In this document: positions 34,301-46,703 of the stretch, one piece after another
Numbering within the stretch: the first letter of the stretch is position 1
How the letters are laid out: each line of letters starts with the position of its first letter
Source: Mixophyes australis
Taxonomy: Eukaryota; Chordata; Amphibia; Anura; Limnodynastidae
Length of the DNA stretch: 64,000 bases
Assembly: GCA_036250195.1 (NCBI GenBank)
Contig: JAVHZZ010000011.1
Coordinates: 59,958,919-60,022,918, forward strand
Reading direction: 5' to 3'
Notes under the pieces: model-generated
What the model was told of the DNA's origin: nothing
Seen by the model: the letters and a program-made list of their open reading frames with translations, nothing else
Database searches by the model: none
Position numbers and translations under genes: made by a program

Positions 34301-35690
34301 GCCAGATTCAGATGGTATTTGTTGCATTGCAACAGAAGATTCAACTGGGACTGCCGTGCATGACACTGGGCAAAATGGATCGGCTAGAAAATCGATACCA
34401 TGTTGCCAAAAACGCTCATGGCAAAATGTAACAAAGGCTACCTTGCCTCCAACCAAGATCTTACCCTGTTCTACAAGGCTAGAATCCTGTCTTGGTTAGT
34501 AAGAACACCCGTTTTGACGGATGTGAAATAAAAATACTCAAAAAGATCATTTGCTGAGATGGGAGCAACTTGGACTTTTTGAAGTTGAGAATCCAAGCGT
34601 GAAACTGTAGAGTCTGGATTACTACTTGGATATGTCGCCTAAAGCACCTTTGGAGACTGTCATTAAAATAAGATCGTCCAGACAAGGGATTATTGTAATT
34701 GTCAGGATTTGAACCCAGGACTTCTGCCTCTGTGGACTGCTGCTCTACTGACGGAGTTCTTCTGGCTGCTGGACAGTTCCATGCCTGTATTGTGTTCTAG
34801 ATCAGTTCCAGTGATCTCCTGATGTTCCAGCATGCCTTAGCTCCACCCCTTGACTTCCTATAAAAGCCTGGCCAGTTCCTGTCTCCAGTGCCTGATTATT
34901 GTGCTCTGTGCCTGTGATCTAGCTCCTGCTCCTGTTGCTGTTCCTGTCTACCTGCATTTACTACTCGTGTACAGACCTCGGCTTGCCCTCTACTTTGCCT
35001 CTGCCTCAACTTTTGGACCTCTCCGCCTCTCTGTGTACCAAACACGGTTTGTTTGACCTTTCTTAACATCTCACCTCCTGTTAGCCAGCCTTCCTCCCTG
35101 CCACTGGGCTCCTATCCTGTCTCCGGACCGTGCCAGTAATCCTCTTGAACTTTAGTGAGCAGCCATGACCGGTATGATCTCTGTGAAGATGTGTGGGGTC
35201 GTGGCCAGACCAAAGGGAAGAACCTGAAATTGTTAGTGCTGTGACCGAACCACAAACCTCAAAAGGGACTGATGACTCCTCTAGATAGGCATTTTTGATG
35301 TCTAGAACCCCCATGAATTTTCCTTGTTCCATGCCGGGAGTGACATAGGTCAAAGACTCGATCTTGAACCTGGGCACTGTGACATGGGTGTTGAAAGATT
35401 TTCAGTCAGAATTGGTCTGAATAAGCCCTTTTGTTTTAGTACAAGAAAAAAGGTTGTAATAAAACCCCAAACCTCTTTGAGAATCTGGCACCGGAATCAT
35501 AACTCCAGAATAAAGGAAGGATAGAATAGTTGCTTGTAAAACCAGTCGCTTTCGTGGACAAGTGGGAAGCCCTATGGCAAAGAACTGTCTGGGAGAAAGG
35601 CCGAGCAGATCGATCTTGTATCCTTAATCCACGACACCAAATCCCAGACATCGGTGGTAGACTGCAACCACTGATCCCTGAATAAGAAAA
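34301..35690 (-). pseudogene. DIRS reverse transcriptase, broken
   Basis: Minus-strand pieces: DQWLQSTTDVWDLV (about 35690-35650), RFKIESLTYVTPG and FMGVLDIKNAYL with a catalytic Asp (about 35370-35290), and LDDLIL (34675-34689), which is the RT catalytic box with its two Asp residues. A 436-bp solo LTR sits between the last two. The order matches DIRS Pol. Confidence 0.8.
34700..35135 (+). mobile_element. Solo LTR (436 bp) in the DIRS reverse transcriptase
   Basis: It starts TGTCAGGATT and ends CCGTGCCA with a perfect 5-bp target duplication GTAAT (34695-34699 and 35136-35140). A TATAAA box at 34859-34864 gives plus orientation. It is rich in CCTG/CTGCC phrases. It lies next to the codons for the RT LDD box. 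The parent family (Gypsy-like or ERV) cannot be told from the LTR alone. Confidence 0.93.
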
Positions 35691-35699
35691 GACGAGCTC

Positions 35700-37430
35700 A
35701 CACTACCTGAGACAACGGAGGAGCAAAATGTCCGTCATGCGGACTGCTTGTTTGCAGGTTTCGCTACTGGACGTCAAGCAGACTACGTCTGGTGCCCACG
35801 CAGCAAACTACCCCTAGGGGCGGATGACTGGTCTGTAGAAGATTGGCCTGAGGAATATTAACCCCAAAACCTCCCTGGGGACTGAAAGGACTGGAATTTG
35901 GATAATCTTTGGGAGCATTAACTGGGAGAAAGATGCCCTTTCCACATGTAGCTTGACTGATAATGGAGTTAAGCTGAGGTCCAAACAAAAGACCCCCAGA
36001 AAACGGTATGCTCTCAAGAAACTTTTCAGACTACCCATTAGCCTTCCAGGACTTAAGGCAGAGAATACGACGAGCTGAAACTACAGAGGCAGCGCACCAA
36101 TCAGTCCCGCGTATGTAGCCGCCTCTCGTAAATAATCTATCGCCCTCTGAATTTGCTCCACTATTGGAAGCAGTTCAGAGGAAGGGCAGCCTGCCAACAA
36201 ACCTTGAAAACGGTCTTTTGACCAGCGTTCTACTGCTTTGTTAACCCACACAGATGCCAAAGCAGGCCTGAAAGAGGCACATGCTGCCACGAAAATGAAC
36301 TTAAGGACGGCCTTAACCTAATGGTCTGTACCATACTTAAGAGTGTCTAAGTTAGGAAAAGGAATAGTAGTTACCTTGGCTAACCTTGTAACTTGCAGCA
36401 TCCACACGTGGAAGCATCTACCATTTAGCAAAAACTTCAGGAGGAAAAGGATAAAACGACTGCAGTCACCAAAATACTTGGAACTTGCTATCTGGGGAAG
36501 TCCAAGGCTCCGACAACAAATATTCCAATAGGGAAGAAGCCAGGAAAAAAGATTTTTTTTTTCTCCGTGCAAAAAGAGGAGCCTGTGCAATATGAGGAAC
36601 CTCTTTCTTAGGAAAATGAAGTACCTGACACACAGCTTGTATTAATTCCTCCACACACTGGCGAACCGAATGAATCTCCTCCACAACCGAAAGAGCATCC
36701 ATGTCAGAATTCACCGCTAAGTTACCTTCATTCTGGGAACTACAGTCAAATCTGGCTTATTTTCCTGAAGTTGTGGCGCAATCCTCCTACGCTTAGGTGA
36801 GGAAGACGGTGCCGCAGATTGTAACATCCTCTCTAAGAGGAAGAAACCTAAACCAAACCCTGTACAGAGGATGCAATTCCCTGTACCCAAGCAGGCTATA
36901 CAGACTCCAGCAGGGAGAAACAATGAAACCTTGACTTAGCGAACTAGAACCCATGTCAGTTGCTACAGTGCAAGCAGAATCAGAAGATGGAGCGACCACA
37001 GCCTGTGACCGCACCACCTGAGCAAGTTCAGCCACTGTATGAGACCAAACCCAGGCATGTGTTGCAGTATGCAAAGCAGTAGCTGCTGTATTACACGGTA
37101 TGCTCTTTGAAATCCGGCAGGCTGCGCAGAGCCTGCGCGCCTAACTGACCTGATGGTAACGTGACAGACAGCCCAGGTGACACTCAACATTGATGTAACA
37201 CCAGCTTTACCACGCATGGTTTTCCCCCTTCTGACATGTTAACACATGGGACAAAACACAAACAAAACAGTAATAAACAGTAACAAAACACAATATAAAT
37301 AACAAGCAGCCCACAAAACTGAACAGAAAGTGAGCCTACAATACAGCCAATAAAGCCCCACAGAGTAAAAGTAATAAACTTTTGAAAAGAACAATCCCCA
37401 AACCTTTCTATCAGGACTCAGGACAGAAAA
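35700..37430 (-). pseudogene. DIRS gag-like region
   Basis: Several minus-strand open pieces upstream of RT: 36714-36466 (VEEIHSVRQCVEELIQAVCQVL), 36290-36081 (KAVERWSKDRF ... AIDYLREAATYAGL) and 36038-35764. Position and style (helical, no zinc knuckle) match DIRS Gag proteins. The frame is broken repeatedly. The right-hand terminus of the element was not located. Confidence 0.6.
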
Positions 37431-38406
37431 GGTGAGCTATAAAATGGCTGTTTATTCTGGTGTCTGCACACATAATAGTGAGAGACCACCATGGAGGAAG
37501 TGTAATTAGAAGAAACACCACTCCCTCAGGGCCCAGCACTGAATTGGTAACATTCAACAGGACAACCAATCCAGTGCCTAGCAGGGCTATGTTAGTGACC
37601 CTTGTCTGACCCTGTCTCCTGAGCTAAAAATAGAATCTTTTTTTTTTTCTTCATAAAATGACTGCTTCTAGCAAGAAGCAGCCCCTGCTCAGGGGGCAAA
37701 CTGCGATTTCCTACCCCTCTCTCAGCACTGTGCTGGGAGAGGGTTTCACTTACCTTCTGCCACCCCTCCTCAGTGTCTGCAGTCTATCTGTCACATCAGG
37801 AGGACCTACACAGCCTGCGGCGACTGTGCCCGGCTCCAAGGAGGGTATGAAAACGTTGGGAGAGGGAGGCTGGCAACAGAGGCACCTCTCTCACAGCACC
37901 TCCGATCCCCACCCCCTCCATACAGCGCTTCCCGCACCTGCATACTGCAGATTCCTGCCATAAAATAATAAAAGTAACAAAAGAGGGCTGCTGAGCAGCC
38001 CAGACGCAGCCCTTTCGCCAGACACTTAAACTAGACTGAGGCTTTGCAGGATTGTATTCCACTGGTAATATACTTTGGATTTGACAATTGATACATTTGT
38101 AAATGGAATAATTTCACCTAACAAACAAGTAGAGTATCATTATTTAGACTGTTTCCAGAAATCTATGTATTCATGTTCATTCATAAAAAGTATTGCTAGC
38201 CGAGTTATACATGCTCCATTATTAACAAGCAATGTGACTGCAGCTCCACACAGCCTATAGACATAACGAAGCATGTATTAGACAGCAACAAATTATTCCA
38301 TCTACAAAAGTATCAATTAATGTATCTAAGTGAAAAGTAAAAGCTATAAAATCTAATTTAGGTAAAATATCACCTTACTTAATCCACTTGCACATTTACA
38401 ACCATA
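37431..38406. other. Probable DIRS 5' region, then unannotated DNA
   Basis: 37431-38060 is GC-richer, with CAGCACTGAATTGG (37529) and CCAATCCAGTGCC (37568) as an imperfect inverted repeat and a T11 run near 37640. It likely includes the DIRS 5' untranslated region and promoter, but no terminal repeat partner of 29612-29664 was seen. 38060-38406 shows nothing recognisable. Confidence 0.4.
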
Positions 38407-38613
38407 GGGGCATATTCAATAAGGTTTCCAGTCCGCGGCAACGCTCGTTACCACGGAAAGTGCGCAATATTGAAAGTACTGCAATAACGCTGATTTTCCT
38501 ACGCAACCCTATGGGGTGCACACGAAAATCCACGCTATTGTGGTACCATGGATTGACTTTGTGGTCCGTTCCGGCACGTTACAACGGACCGGAAAACTAA
38601 TTTAATATGTCCC
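38407..38613. mobile_element. PIF/Harbinger-like MITE, 207 bp
   Basis: The ends are imperfect inverted repeats (GGGGCATATTCAATAAGG at left; the right end reversed is GGGACATATTAAATTAG), flanked by ATA on both sides as a 3-bp target duplication. No coding capacity. The GGG...ATTCA start is shared with the Harbinger element start near 47024. Assignment is from end sequence and duplication length. Confidence 0.75.
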
Positions 38614-38673
38614 ATAAAATATCTGGAGGGGAACTAGAACAAAATGGTGTAACTAAAGATAATTGATCATACT

Positions 38674-39692
38674 TGTGACGAAACGAATGCGATACGCTAA
38701 TCATTCTGTTTCTCGTTTGTCACATAATGTGGATTATAGCAAATACTTTTTATAGCCCTTATTTTGTTCCCCTGCTCACCAGACTACAACTGCATTGTCC
38801 AATTACATGTGGTTAAGGGGACATTGTAGTTCAATGTAAATATGTATATTGTGTATTATACATTGATGACTTGCAGTAATGTTATTCATTGTCCTTAAAC
38901 TGAAGCCAGGAGGGTTATGGGTAAAGATTAGGTGGTGTCCACAATACAGGAGGATCTGCAGTCATTCTCCCCCCTCCTTCCTCTACAGGAAGCATGGAAC
39001 AGCTGGGGACCCTGTGACATCACAAAGTAGTGTAAGGGGTTAATTTTAGGAGTGGCTCACTGCTACTTTATCCTTGGAAGTAGGGGAAGCCAATTAGCAT
39101 CAATTGTTCTCCTTAGAACTATTCCAGAAGTTGTCTGCATCCCAACAGGGGGCTTCTGTGAAAGGACAGCTCATCTTCACTGCCCTGTTCAAACCCCCTA
39201 GTCCTGCACTGACCAATGGTTAAGAAGAATAGACCCAGGGGTTTGCCCAGGGAGGAAAAAGACTGGAAATTAGACCTGGAAAATAAGGAACGACTCCAGG
39301 GAGGAAGGGTGTTCATTCTGGGATTTCATTCATGAAGACTGCAAGATTTAGTTTTGAATTGTCGTTTTCTAACTTTAGTCTATATATGGAACTGAGAGGG
39401 ATCCATGGGTCGTGAAGTCTGGACAGCAGGTGACTATATCTCCTTAAGTTATTGGGGTAAGGGACAGATAATGTGGTAAATCTGCCTGGCATTTATTTAC
39501 TGTGTACATAATATTCTAGTGTTTGCATGACAATAAATATACTGTTGTATTTTTATAACTGCATTTTGCCTGAGTGACCATACGAATCCTAGAAGGTACT
39601 GGGTAGACTTCCCTGGCATAGGAAGGCACCCGTGGGTGGCCAGCCAGCGTGAAGTGGGTAGCATTGGGGCACATAAACCCGGTATCTTCACA
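38674..39692 (+). mobile_element. Solo LTR (1,019 bp) next to rpl28 3' end
   Basis: It starts TGTGACGAAACG and ends ATCTTCACA, with a perfect 5-bp target duplication ATACT (38669-38673 and 39693-39697). A poly(A) signal AATAAA is at 39532-39537, giving plus orientation. The right edge is 86 bp from the rpl28 poly(A) signal, so LTR and gene face each other. It is unrelated in sequence to the other LTRs in the window. Confidence 0.92.
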
Positions 39693-39778
39693 ATACTGAT
39701 ATCCTATTTTAGATGATCACTATATAAAGCAATGCCAATACAAAAACGTAAAACAGTCAATAGTTTGTGTTCAAATAT

Positions 39779-39784
39779 TTTATT
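39779..39784 (-). terminator. rpl28: rpl28 poly(A) signal
   Basis: AATAAA on the minus strand, about 20 bases after the stop codon, so the 3' UTR is very short, as in many ribosomal protein mRNAs. Confidence 0.85.
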
Positions 39785-39803
39785 ATAGAAATCTGCAAGA
39801 CGT

Positions 39804-42800
39804 TTATGCAGTCTTGGCAACCCGAGTGCGCTTCTTCTTCACTACAACTGGTTTCTGGCTCCTCAAGATAGCACTAGCACGACGCAGTGCCGCCTAAATA
39901 AACAAAACATTTGTTATTGACAATCAATCAATTTCTAGTCCATGTCAGCAAAACCATTGAAGGCATCAGGGTGATGCCACAACCTTGTTACTCATGGCTT
40001 ATACGGCAACTTCTCTTAAATTTTAATTAAAGATCATGTGTACTATAATTTACTGTATTAATGGTGAATACTAAATATGGGACTCTGGGCAGAAAATGCC
40101 TGTTGTAACCATAGGAACAACCTGTTCCAATCTAAAAGATCAGTTGTGAATTGCAATTTCAGACAGAATTCCTACTTTAAGAATTATTCCAGTAAAGTAT
40201 AGTAGCCAGCATAATGATTTTAATCAGGCAAAATAATTGTACTTATTTTTTAGTGGAGCTACAATTTAATAGTTAATATTGCCTAAAACTAAGCTACATT
40301 TTGGGTGACAGTTCTTTAACCATTCTAGAGTGCAATTGAAAGTCTGATTTTAATCACAATATATTATGTGGCAGACATGTATGTACAGCGTTACCCAAAA
40401 ATATCCATTATATTATACTGCTTAATTTATAGAATGGGCAGGTTACCTAGAGTACTGAAGCTAAAAGCTCTCAAATGTAGAAACGCAAATACGCTGTGAA
40501 TGTGGTGTAGGTTTATTTACCATACAACTGTAAGCGTAACAGTGAAACTGCAGAGGGCATCGGCGTCACTAAATGCTGCGAGAATGTCTGGTACAAATCA
40601 ATTGAACAAAATTCTTCAAAAGTTGTGAACAAAATCTAAAGAAATTCAACTAAAGTCATATTCACTAGTCAACATGACCATTGGTAGTTACATTAATTTT
40701 TAAGAGATTTGTGCTTTGGGATATTACATTTTGTGTAACAGATCTAGTTTGCCTTTATCAGACACAAACATGAAGATACTGATTGCTACGGAAGCTCAAA
40801 CAAGACCATAAGTATTGTAATATCTGACTAAGCCAAAACATTCACTCACCATACGGAGGTCCCTCCTGTAATTATTCTTGCGGATAATGTGGCGCAAGCT
40901 GCTTAGGGTGGCGCGAGAGTTCTTGTTGATGGTTATTTTTTCATATGATGTAGCTGGTTTACGCTGGCCTAAAAGACAAGATATCATGTTATAAAGTATA
41001 TTAGTTAGGTCAATGATTTGATATATACTTTAAATACACCTTAGTTAAAGGACCTTTAACCCTAGATTTACTTTAATTGTGTATATGTCTAATAAAAATT
41101 AAGGAATGAAAGTATAAAAGTGTTATTATAACACTTTACCTAGTTACTATGATGGAACTTGAATGAGACCATGCAAGATAAAAGACAACGCTCTAAGGAT
41201 GCTCACAGCTTCCAGGAGCATATAGTCTCTTGATAGGAACAATTAGGCAAAGCAAACATTAAAGTTAATTAGCTCTATGTATAACTGCAATTGTAGCCCC
41301 TGACAAACAAAAAAAAAAAAGCTGATCTAGGGACTAAAGATGTAAAGCGTAAGTATTGCCATGTCTGGGAGCGTCACGGTTTGGAAAATTCTCACTTGCA
41401 CTGTACAATTCTGAGCCGAACGGATTTAGAAATTTGAATTTACACATGTGCAGTAGATTAACTTCCATTGCTATATTTTTGTTTCATGTCATTGTATGTT
41501 ATTAATTTGTAACATGATCCCCTCAATTTACAGCTCTGAATAGGTTGGCGCTTTATAAATAAAAATTATTTAGCTTCTGCAGATGATTTAACCTACAAAA
41601 GCATTTGACAGGAGAGGTGACTATTTAGAAACCAAGCTGTCAGCACTCCATAGAACAAGCAGTACGATTAAAAGATGCAATCATTGCATAAGTATTTTTG
41701 GCTTATTATGATATTCTCCGTAATATTTACAGTAATGGAAGTACCAAGCAACAACTTACCAGCACGCTTTTTCAGAACAACAATGATCCCCTTTCCATCA
41801 GCAGCAGGCTCAACACCAACTGTTTTCCTGTGGATGAGTCCATTGTACCGGAAGGAGTTCCTGGCCTTCAGGTTGTTGGGCTCCTGGATGAAAAGACAAT
41901 TGAAAATAATTGAATACATACTAAACCAATTGAATTTCTCCTAAAGTAATTTCTTCTTATCTTTTCACAGTAGTAATATGCAATGGTGAGGGAATAGTGG
42001 GAAAAAGGGTGAAGGGCTGGATTTATGGAAACATGGCCTTCACATTCTATTACACATAAATAAGCATAATTGAACATAAATGTGCTTTGTAGATTAGAGT
42101 ATCAATCCATTCACTCTTGCAAGGGTCCCCAGAGCGGCTAAGAATTTAAGTGTTAAACAACTTTATAAGTCCACAGGAACACTGCCTTAGTCACCTATGA
42201 AGAGACAAAAAAAAGACAAGCTATGGAAGGAGGCGTCACATTTGACATTGTCTAACTTTTTTCCTGTCTCATCTGATTAAGGGATAACTCACTAGCAAGT
42301 CAAAGAGGTGGGGAAAAAAATATTTCCTATGAAGTGGAATATCTTTCCTGTAGTGAAATAAATCTACTAACTATTAAAACTAAATTTCAACTTAAGTATC
42401 AGAACATATAAAACAAAGCAGCTTAATGAACAGCACATATTTTACGTTTACTGAAAACGATGAGTACATAGTGGGCTAAATTGCAAACTGTCCAAAAGCC
42501 TAAAATTTACTTCTAAAGCAAATAGCTAAAAACACAAAACTTCAACATCACTATCCTGTTTGACCCAATCATAATGTACTGAAACGCTATAATCCTGAAG
42601 AAATCCCTTTTCACAACTGCCTGTGGAAGGCAAGGTTAAGTTATACGTTTATTATGCCATAGCACATTTAAAGATATTAAGAGACCATAGCCTCTTGCTG
42701 AACAATTACCTAACATGTTACTCAGTTCATTTTGGTTTTTCCAAAGACTTTGGACAAGTATAGGCTTTGAAAGTGTTTTAATGAACAGGTGAATATTCCT

Positions 42801-43395
42801 TTTTTCCTTCCTTGAAGGAAACAAAATAATTTTGGAGTTTAATTATACTCGTTAAAAGCACATTGTCACATCTCCAGTGCCTGGGAAAAGAGTATTAAGA
42901 ATAAATATAATACAACACATTTTAGGCGATTGTTCATCTTGCACTCCAGTCATCACAGGCATTTGCTTATTGGTTGCTACTTGTAGTTCACTAAATTTAG
43001 TGCAAGTATACAACAAGAGCCTAAAGACCAGTTAAAGCTAAATTTACATTCCTACGGTTTAATAGAATAGTCTCCATTGGGGTTTTAAAATGAGTGTTCA
43101 TTATTTTATTCTAGTTTTAAAGGGTAGGTCAACCCTACCAAAAAGACAGATCTGACTCTGTTAAATACCCTAAATCAGCTTGATCTGACATTAGTTTGTG
43201 CAGGTGCAAAAATTCAGCTGCATAATATTTTTTTATTTTAACGTAGCAGTAAGACACCATTAAGTTTCCATTAAAATCCCCCTCACCCTCAAAAAAAGAA
43301 TATGCTATACTTACAGTACTATACACCTGTTTGTTTCTTTTGATCAAGAAACTAGAGCAGTTTCTGATGATCATCCATTGCAAACTAGCAGACAT
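39804..43395 (-). CDS. rpl28: 60S ribosomal protein L28 (eL28)
   Basis: Structural protein of the large ribosomal subunit. Coding exons on the minus strand: 43395-43315 (27 codons, [16 protein letters not shown]...), 41883-41760, 40968-40850 and 39893-39804 (stop TAA at 39806-39804). All introns are GT-AG (for example GTAAGT after 43315 and GTGAGT after 40850) and phases join cleanly. The total is 414 bases, 137 residues, equal to vertebrate eL28. Recognisable blocks: [50 protein letters not shown] and a basic C-terminus with [14 protein letters not shown]. No stop or frameshift and introns are present, so this is the functional gene and not a processed copy. The first exon is non-coding. Confidence 0.98.
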
Positions 43396-44661
43396 TTTCA
43401 GCACCTAGAAAACAATATAGGTAGGTTAAATTAACAGGCAATTTAGGCTAGTTTTTAGCATTCAGTAAATCAATAAAATCAGGATTGCTAAGGGATAAAA
43501 GTGTTTACTGCTTTAAACCAAACCGACACGATAACCCATCACCACAGAGGTTGCAAAAAAAAATAAAAAAATATTCTTAATATTTTAAAGTAACTTAACA
43601 TGTATACAGGTTCTGTTACACAAGGAGGATACATCAATCACTTATAACATCAGCACACCATAGGGCTCTCTACCTTTTAGGCTAAAATATACATAATAGA
43701 GCAAGTGTCTATTTTGTTAATAGAATACGTTAGATACACTTTTAATGTAGAATCTCCAGTACTGGGAATGTGCACTTATCCTTTAAGAGTTTAAAATATT
43801 TATCAATAGTTGGTTATGACTAACGCTTACACAACTCTTGGCAGTTTTATTTGAAGTCCACACTTGTGGACTCCCATCTTCAAGCAGCTGAGAATATTTG
43901 CATACTACAATATGATAAACCAGACCTTGTGTTTAAATAATATAAACATGTTCACTTTATGGTATATAATGGATTATGTCATCTTGATGATGCTCTAATA
44001 GGCATAGACAAAGGACAGAGATAGAAACAGTGTATATGTAAAGGGATAGGAGTGTATCCAATAAAAAAAATATTATACAGTGCATAGGTGTTGTATCTGC
44101 AAGACAGATGTTGGCTTCAAATATTGACCTTCTAAAGTTTGTTTCTATACTGATAAATAAAAACAGATAAGAGGAGTTCTTCCATTACAGTTGCAATTAT
44201 ATATACTCAACGAATAAGATGCTTTGTTACTATACGATTTTAGCTGCTCAAAATCGTTAGCCAAACTTGTGAAACAATACATATTACGATGAAGTGCTTA
44301 TTATGGAAGTTATAGCCAAGGAAATAATTTCTGCAATGACGATTTCTATTTTCACTTTCTGCTGTCGTACACGGGAGTAATGTAGTTCACGCTTTGTAAT
44401 CAATATGAAAGTGTTCAAGTTCTACAACGACAAAGCTAAAGCTCTCCGCTTTGAGCGCCGAGGCCCATAGCCGCAAAGTAACCCGACCGAATTTAGTCCT
44501 GACATTACATGTGGCTTTAAGATCATAATTCCCCACACCCTATGAAGGAAACAAATGCATGTTAAACTTAAACGGAACCTAAATGACAAAACCCGGGAGC
44601 CATTTTCCTCCTATAAAGCAACCTTTTACCTAGTTTGAGAGCAGCGGCCACAACACGTTAC

Positions 44662-44690
44662 CTCTCTCCGATCAACCACGGGAAGGAAAG
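44662..44690 (-). other. rpl28: rpl28 non-coding exon 1 with 5' TOP
   Basis: On the minus strand it starts in a pyrimidine run (CTTTCCTTCCCG) with transcription probably beginning at a C at 44690 or 44691, the terminal oligopyrimidine signature by which mTOR-LARP1 controls translation of ribosomal protein mRNAs. The donor GTAACG begins at 44661. Exon 2 starts at 43404 after TTTTCTAG, 9 bases before the ATG, so intron 1 is about 1.26 kb. The exact start is inferred. Confidence 0.8.
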
Positions 44691-44800
44691 GAAAAAAAAG
44701 GGGCGGAGTAGAAGCTTATTTCCTGTCCGCAAGTGACTCACCGCCATAGGATATTGCGTCACACGTTCCGATTTACAAACGCCATGTTTGAAAAGGGCAT
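44691..44800 (-). promoter_or_regulatory. rpl28: rpl28 core promoter
   Basis: Upstream DNA read on the minus strand contains AAACATGGCG (YY1-like, 44780-44790), TGACGCAA (CRE-like), ATGGCGG, CAGGAAAT (ETS/GABP-like) and CCGCCCC (GC box) just before the pyrimidine start. There is no TATA box near the start, usual for ribosomal protein genes. Factor assignments are by motif only. Confidence 0.65.
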
Positions 44801-45056
44801 TTCTAAATAAACTTAAGAAAAATAAAAGCAGTCAACGCAATTTTGTTAAAGGGTGGTGTTACAACATTATAGTATTTCAAAGGAAACATGGGTAATTTAT
44901 TTAATTTAATGATAATTTACAGTTACACTGTAACTGCTGGAATAAATATTTCTCAGTAAATATTTCACATACACAGCAGAACATAGTTGAAGTACACACA
45001 TTTACTGTATGGAACATGATTTATGTTACATCTAAAGAAAAGGTGGGCCCCTTAGG

Positions 45057-46703
45057 CAGAGCTGGATTAAGGCTTTGGGGGGCGCGGGGCACTTAAGACA
45101 GGGGGGGGGGGGGGGCTCTAAGATCTAAAATTAAGGGCATATTGACACATCCTGCATTACATTACCTACAGCCAACAGTATGACACTTACAGCTCTCCCA
45201 GAGGGGCTCACCTAGGTTGTCTGCATAAGAAAAATCATTGCTTCCACAAACTAAAATACTGTACATTAAAACAATCACCAAAACACCACATTAAAATGGG
45301 TATTGACATCACACATTAAAACTAGCAATGATATCGCACATTAAAAATACCATTTATAATGCACATTAAAACTAGCATTGATACCACACATTAAAACTAG
45401 CATTGAAACAGCACATGAAAACAATCATTGATACCGCACTTTAAAAATGCCATTGATAATGCATCATTGGGCGTGGCCAGGCCACCCTCCTACAGACAAA
45501 AAAACCTGCATTGTTGTGTACACCATTGTACGGTCACCAAAAATTGGGATTGTCCCACTAGAATCACAACATTACACAGACTCTGCTGCTCTCTCCTACC
45601 TGTTCTTCTCACTTTCACCATCTGTGCTGCAGGTTTGTTTAGTTGCGGCTTGTCTGGATCCTGGAATGTTGGGGGCCCTATTTGGAAAAAAAAATGGGTA
45701 CATTTAGAAAATTACAGCCAGCCCCGGCGTTAAATCAGTACCACCCATGATTAATAATTAGGCTTTCCTCCAGCCCCAACATTAAAATAATAGTATTCAC
45801 ATTTAATAAATAAACCTATTTTCCTCCCTACAAACAGCCCCAGCAATAAATTAATAGTATTTACATTTCAGAAATATACCCGTCACTGCCATTAAATAAT
45901 TCATAGGCACATTTAACAAAAGGACCTCATTCTCCCCAAACTCACCCCCACATTCAGTAGCGCCCAAACCACCCCATCTTAAATTAATAGTCCACACTAT
46001 TGTGCCCCCCCTTTTTCCTCATACTGTGCCTCTCTCCCCCTTTTCCTTACTGTGCCTCTCTCCCCCCCTTTTTCCTTACTGTGCCTCTTTCCCCCCTTTT
46101 TTCCTTACTGTGCCTCTCTCCCCCTTTTTTCCTTACTGTGCCTCTCTCCCCCCTTTTGTCCTTACTGTGACTCTCTTCCCCCCTTTTTTCCTTACTGTGC
46201 CTCTCTCCCCTCTTTTTCCTTACTGTGCCTCTCCCCCCCTTTTTTTCTTACTGTGCCTCCCCCCTTTTTCCTTACTGTGCCTCTCCCCCCTTTTTTCTTA
46301 CTGTGCCTCTTTCCCCTCTTTTTCCTCATACTGTACCTCTCACCCTTTTTCCTCATACTATGCCTCCCCCTTTTTCCTCATACTGTGCCTTTCTCCCCTC
46401 TTTTTCCTTACTGTGCCTCTCTCCCCCCCTTTTTCCTTACTGTGCCTCTCTCCCCTCCTTTTTCCTCATAGTGTGCTTGTCTGCTTTCCTCCCCTTTTTT
46501 TACTTACCTTTCTATTAGCTTCTTTCGTCTCTTCTGTCTTCTTGCTTCTTTCTATATCCTCTCCGCGCTGCTCCTCACTGAATAACAGGCGTGACTTGAT
46601 GACGTCACGCATGTCATTCAATTTTAACAGAGCAGAGAGGAAGGAGGATGGACGCTGGCGCCGCAATCAGGTGAGAATATCTAATTTTTTTTTTACTACC
46701 CTG
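45057..46703 (-). mobile_element. Non-autonomous hAT-like element (copy D) upstream of rpl28
   Basis: It starts CAGAGCTGGATTAAGG and ends CTACCCTG. It is nearly the same over its length as copy E at 54370-56002. Contents in order: a G15 run (45101-45115, only 6 G in copy E), ATTAAAAC-type short repeats (45260-45460), a C/T minisatellite (46000-46480, CTTACTGTGCCTCTCTCCCC), a minus-strand GTAAGTA (46501-46507), and a hairpin with TGACGTCA (46600-46607) in GGCGTGACTTGATGACG. No target duplication is visible, so the ends are approximate. No transposase. Confidence 0.78.

Noticed and set aside
40850..43314. Intronic snoRNAs in rpl28
   Set aside because: Looked for box C/D (RTGATGA...CTGA) pairs on the gene strand; isolated TGATGA-like strings occur but no convincing C/D spacing or terminal stem.
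39779..44690. rpl28 as a processed pseudogene
   Set aside because: Four GT-AG introns, intact frame and a TOP-type start show the source gene.
45428..45733. 101-codon ORF before the copy D minisatellite
   Set aside because: A similar frame occurs in copy E, but reading is disrupted there and no domain is visible; treated as element non-coding sequence.
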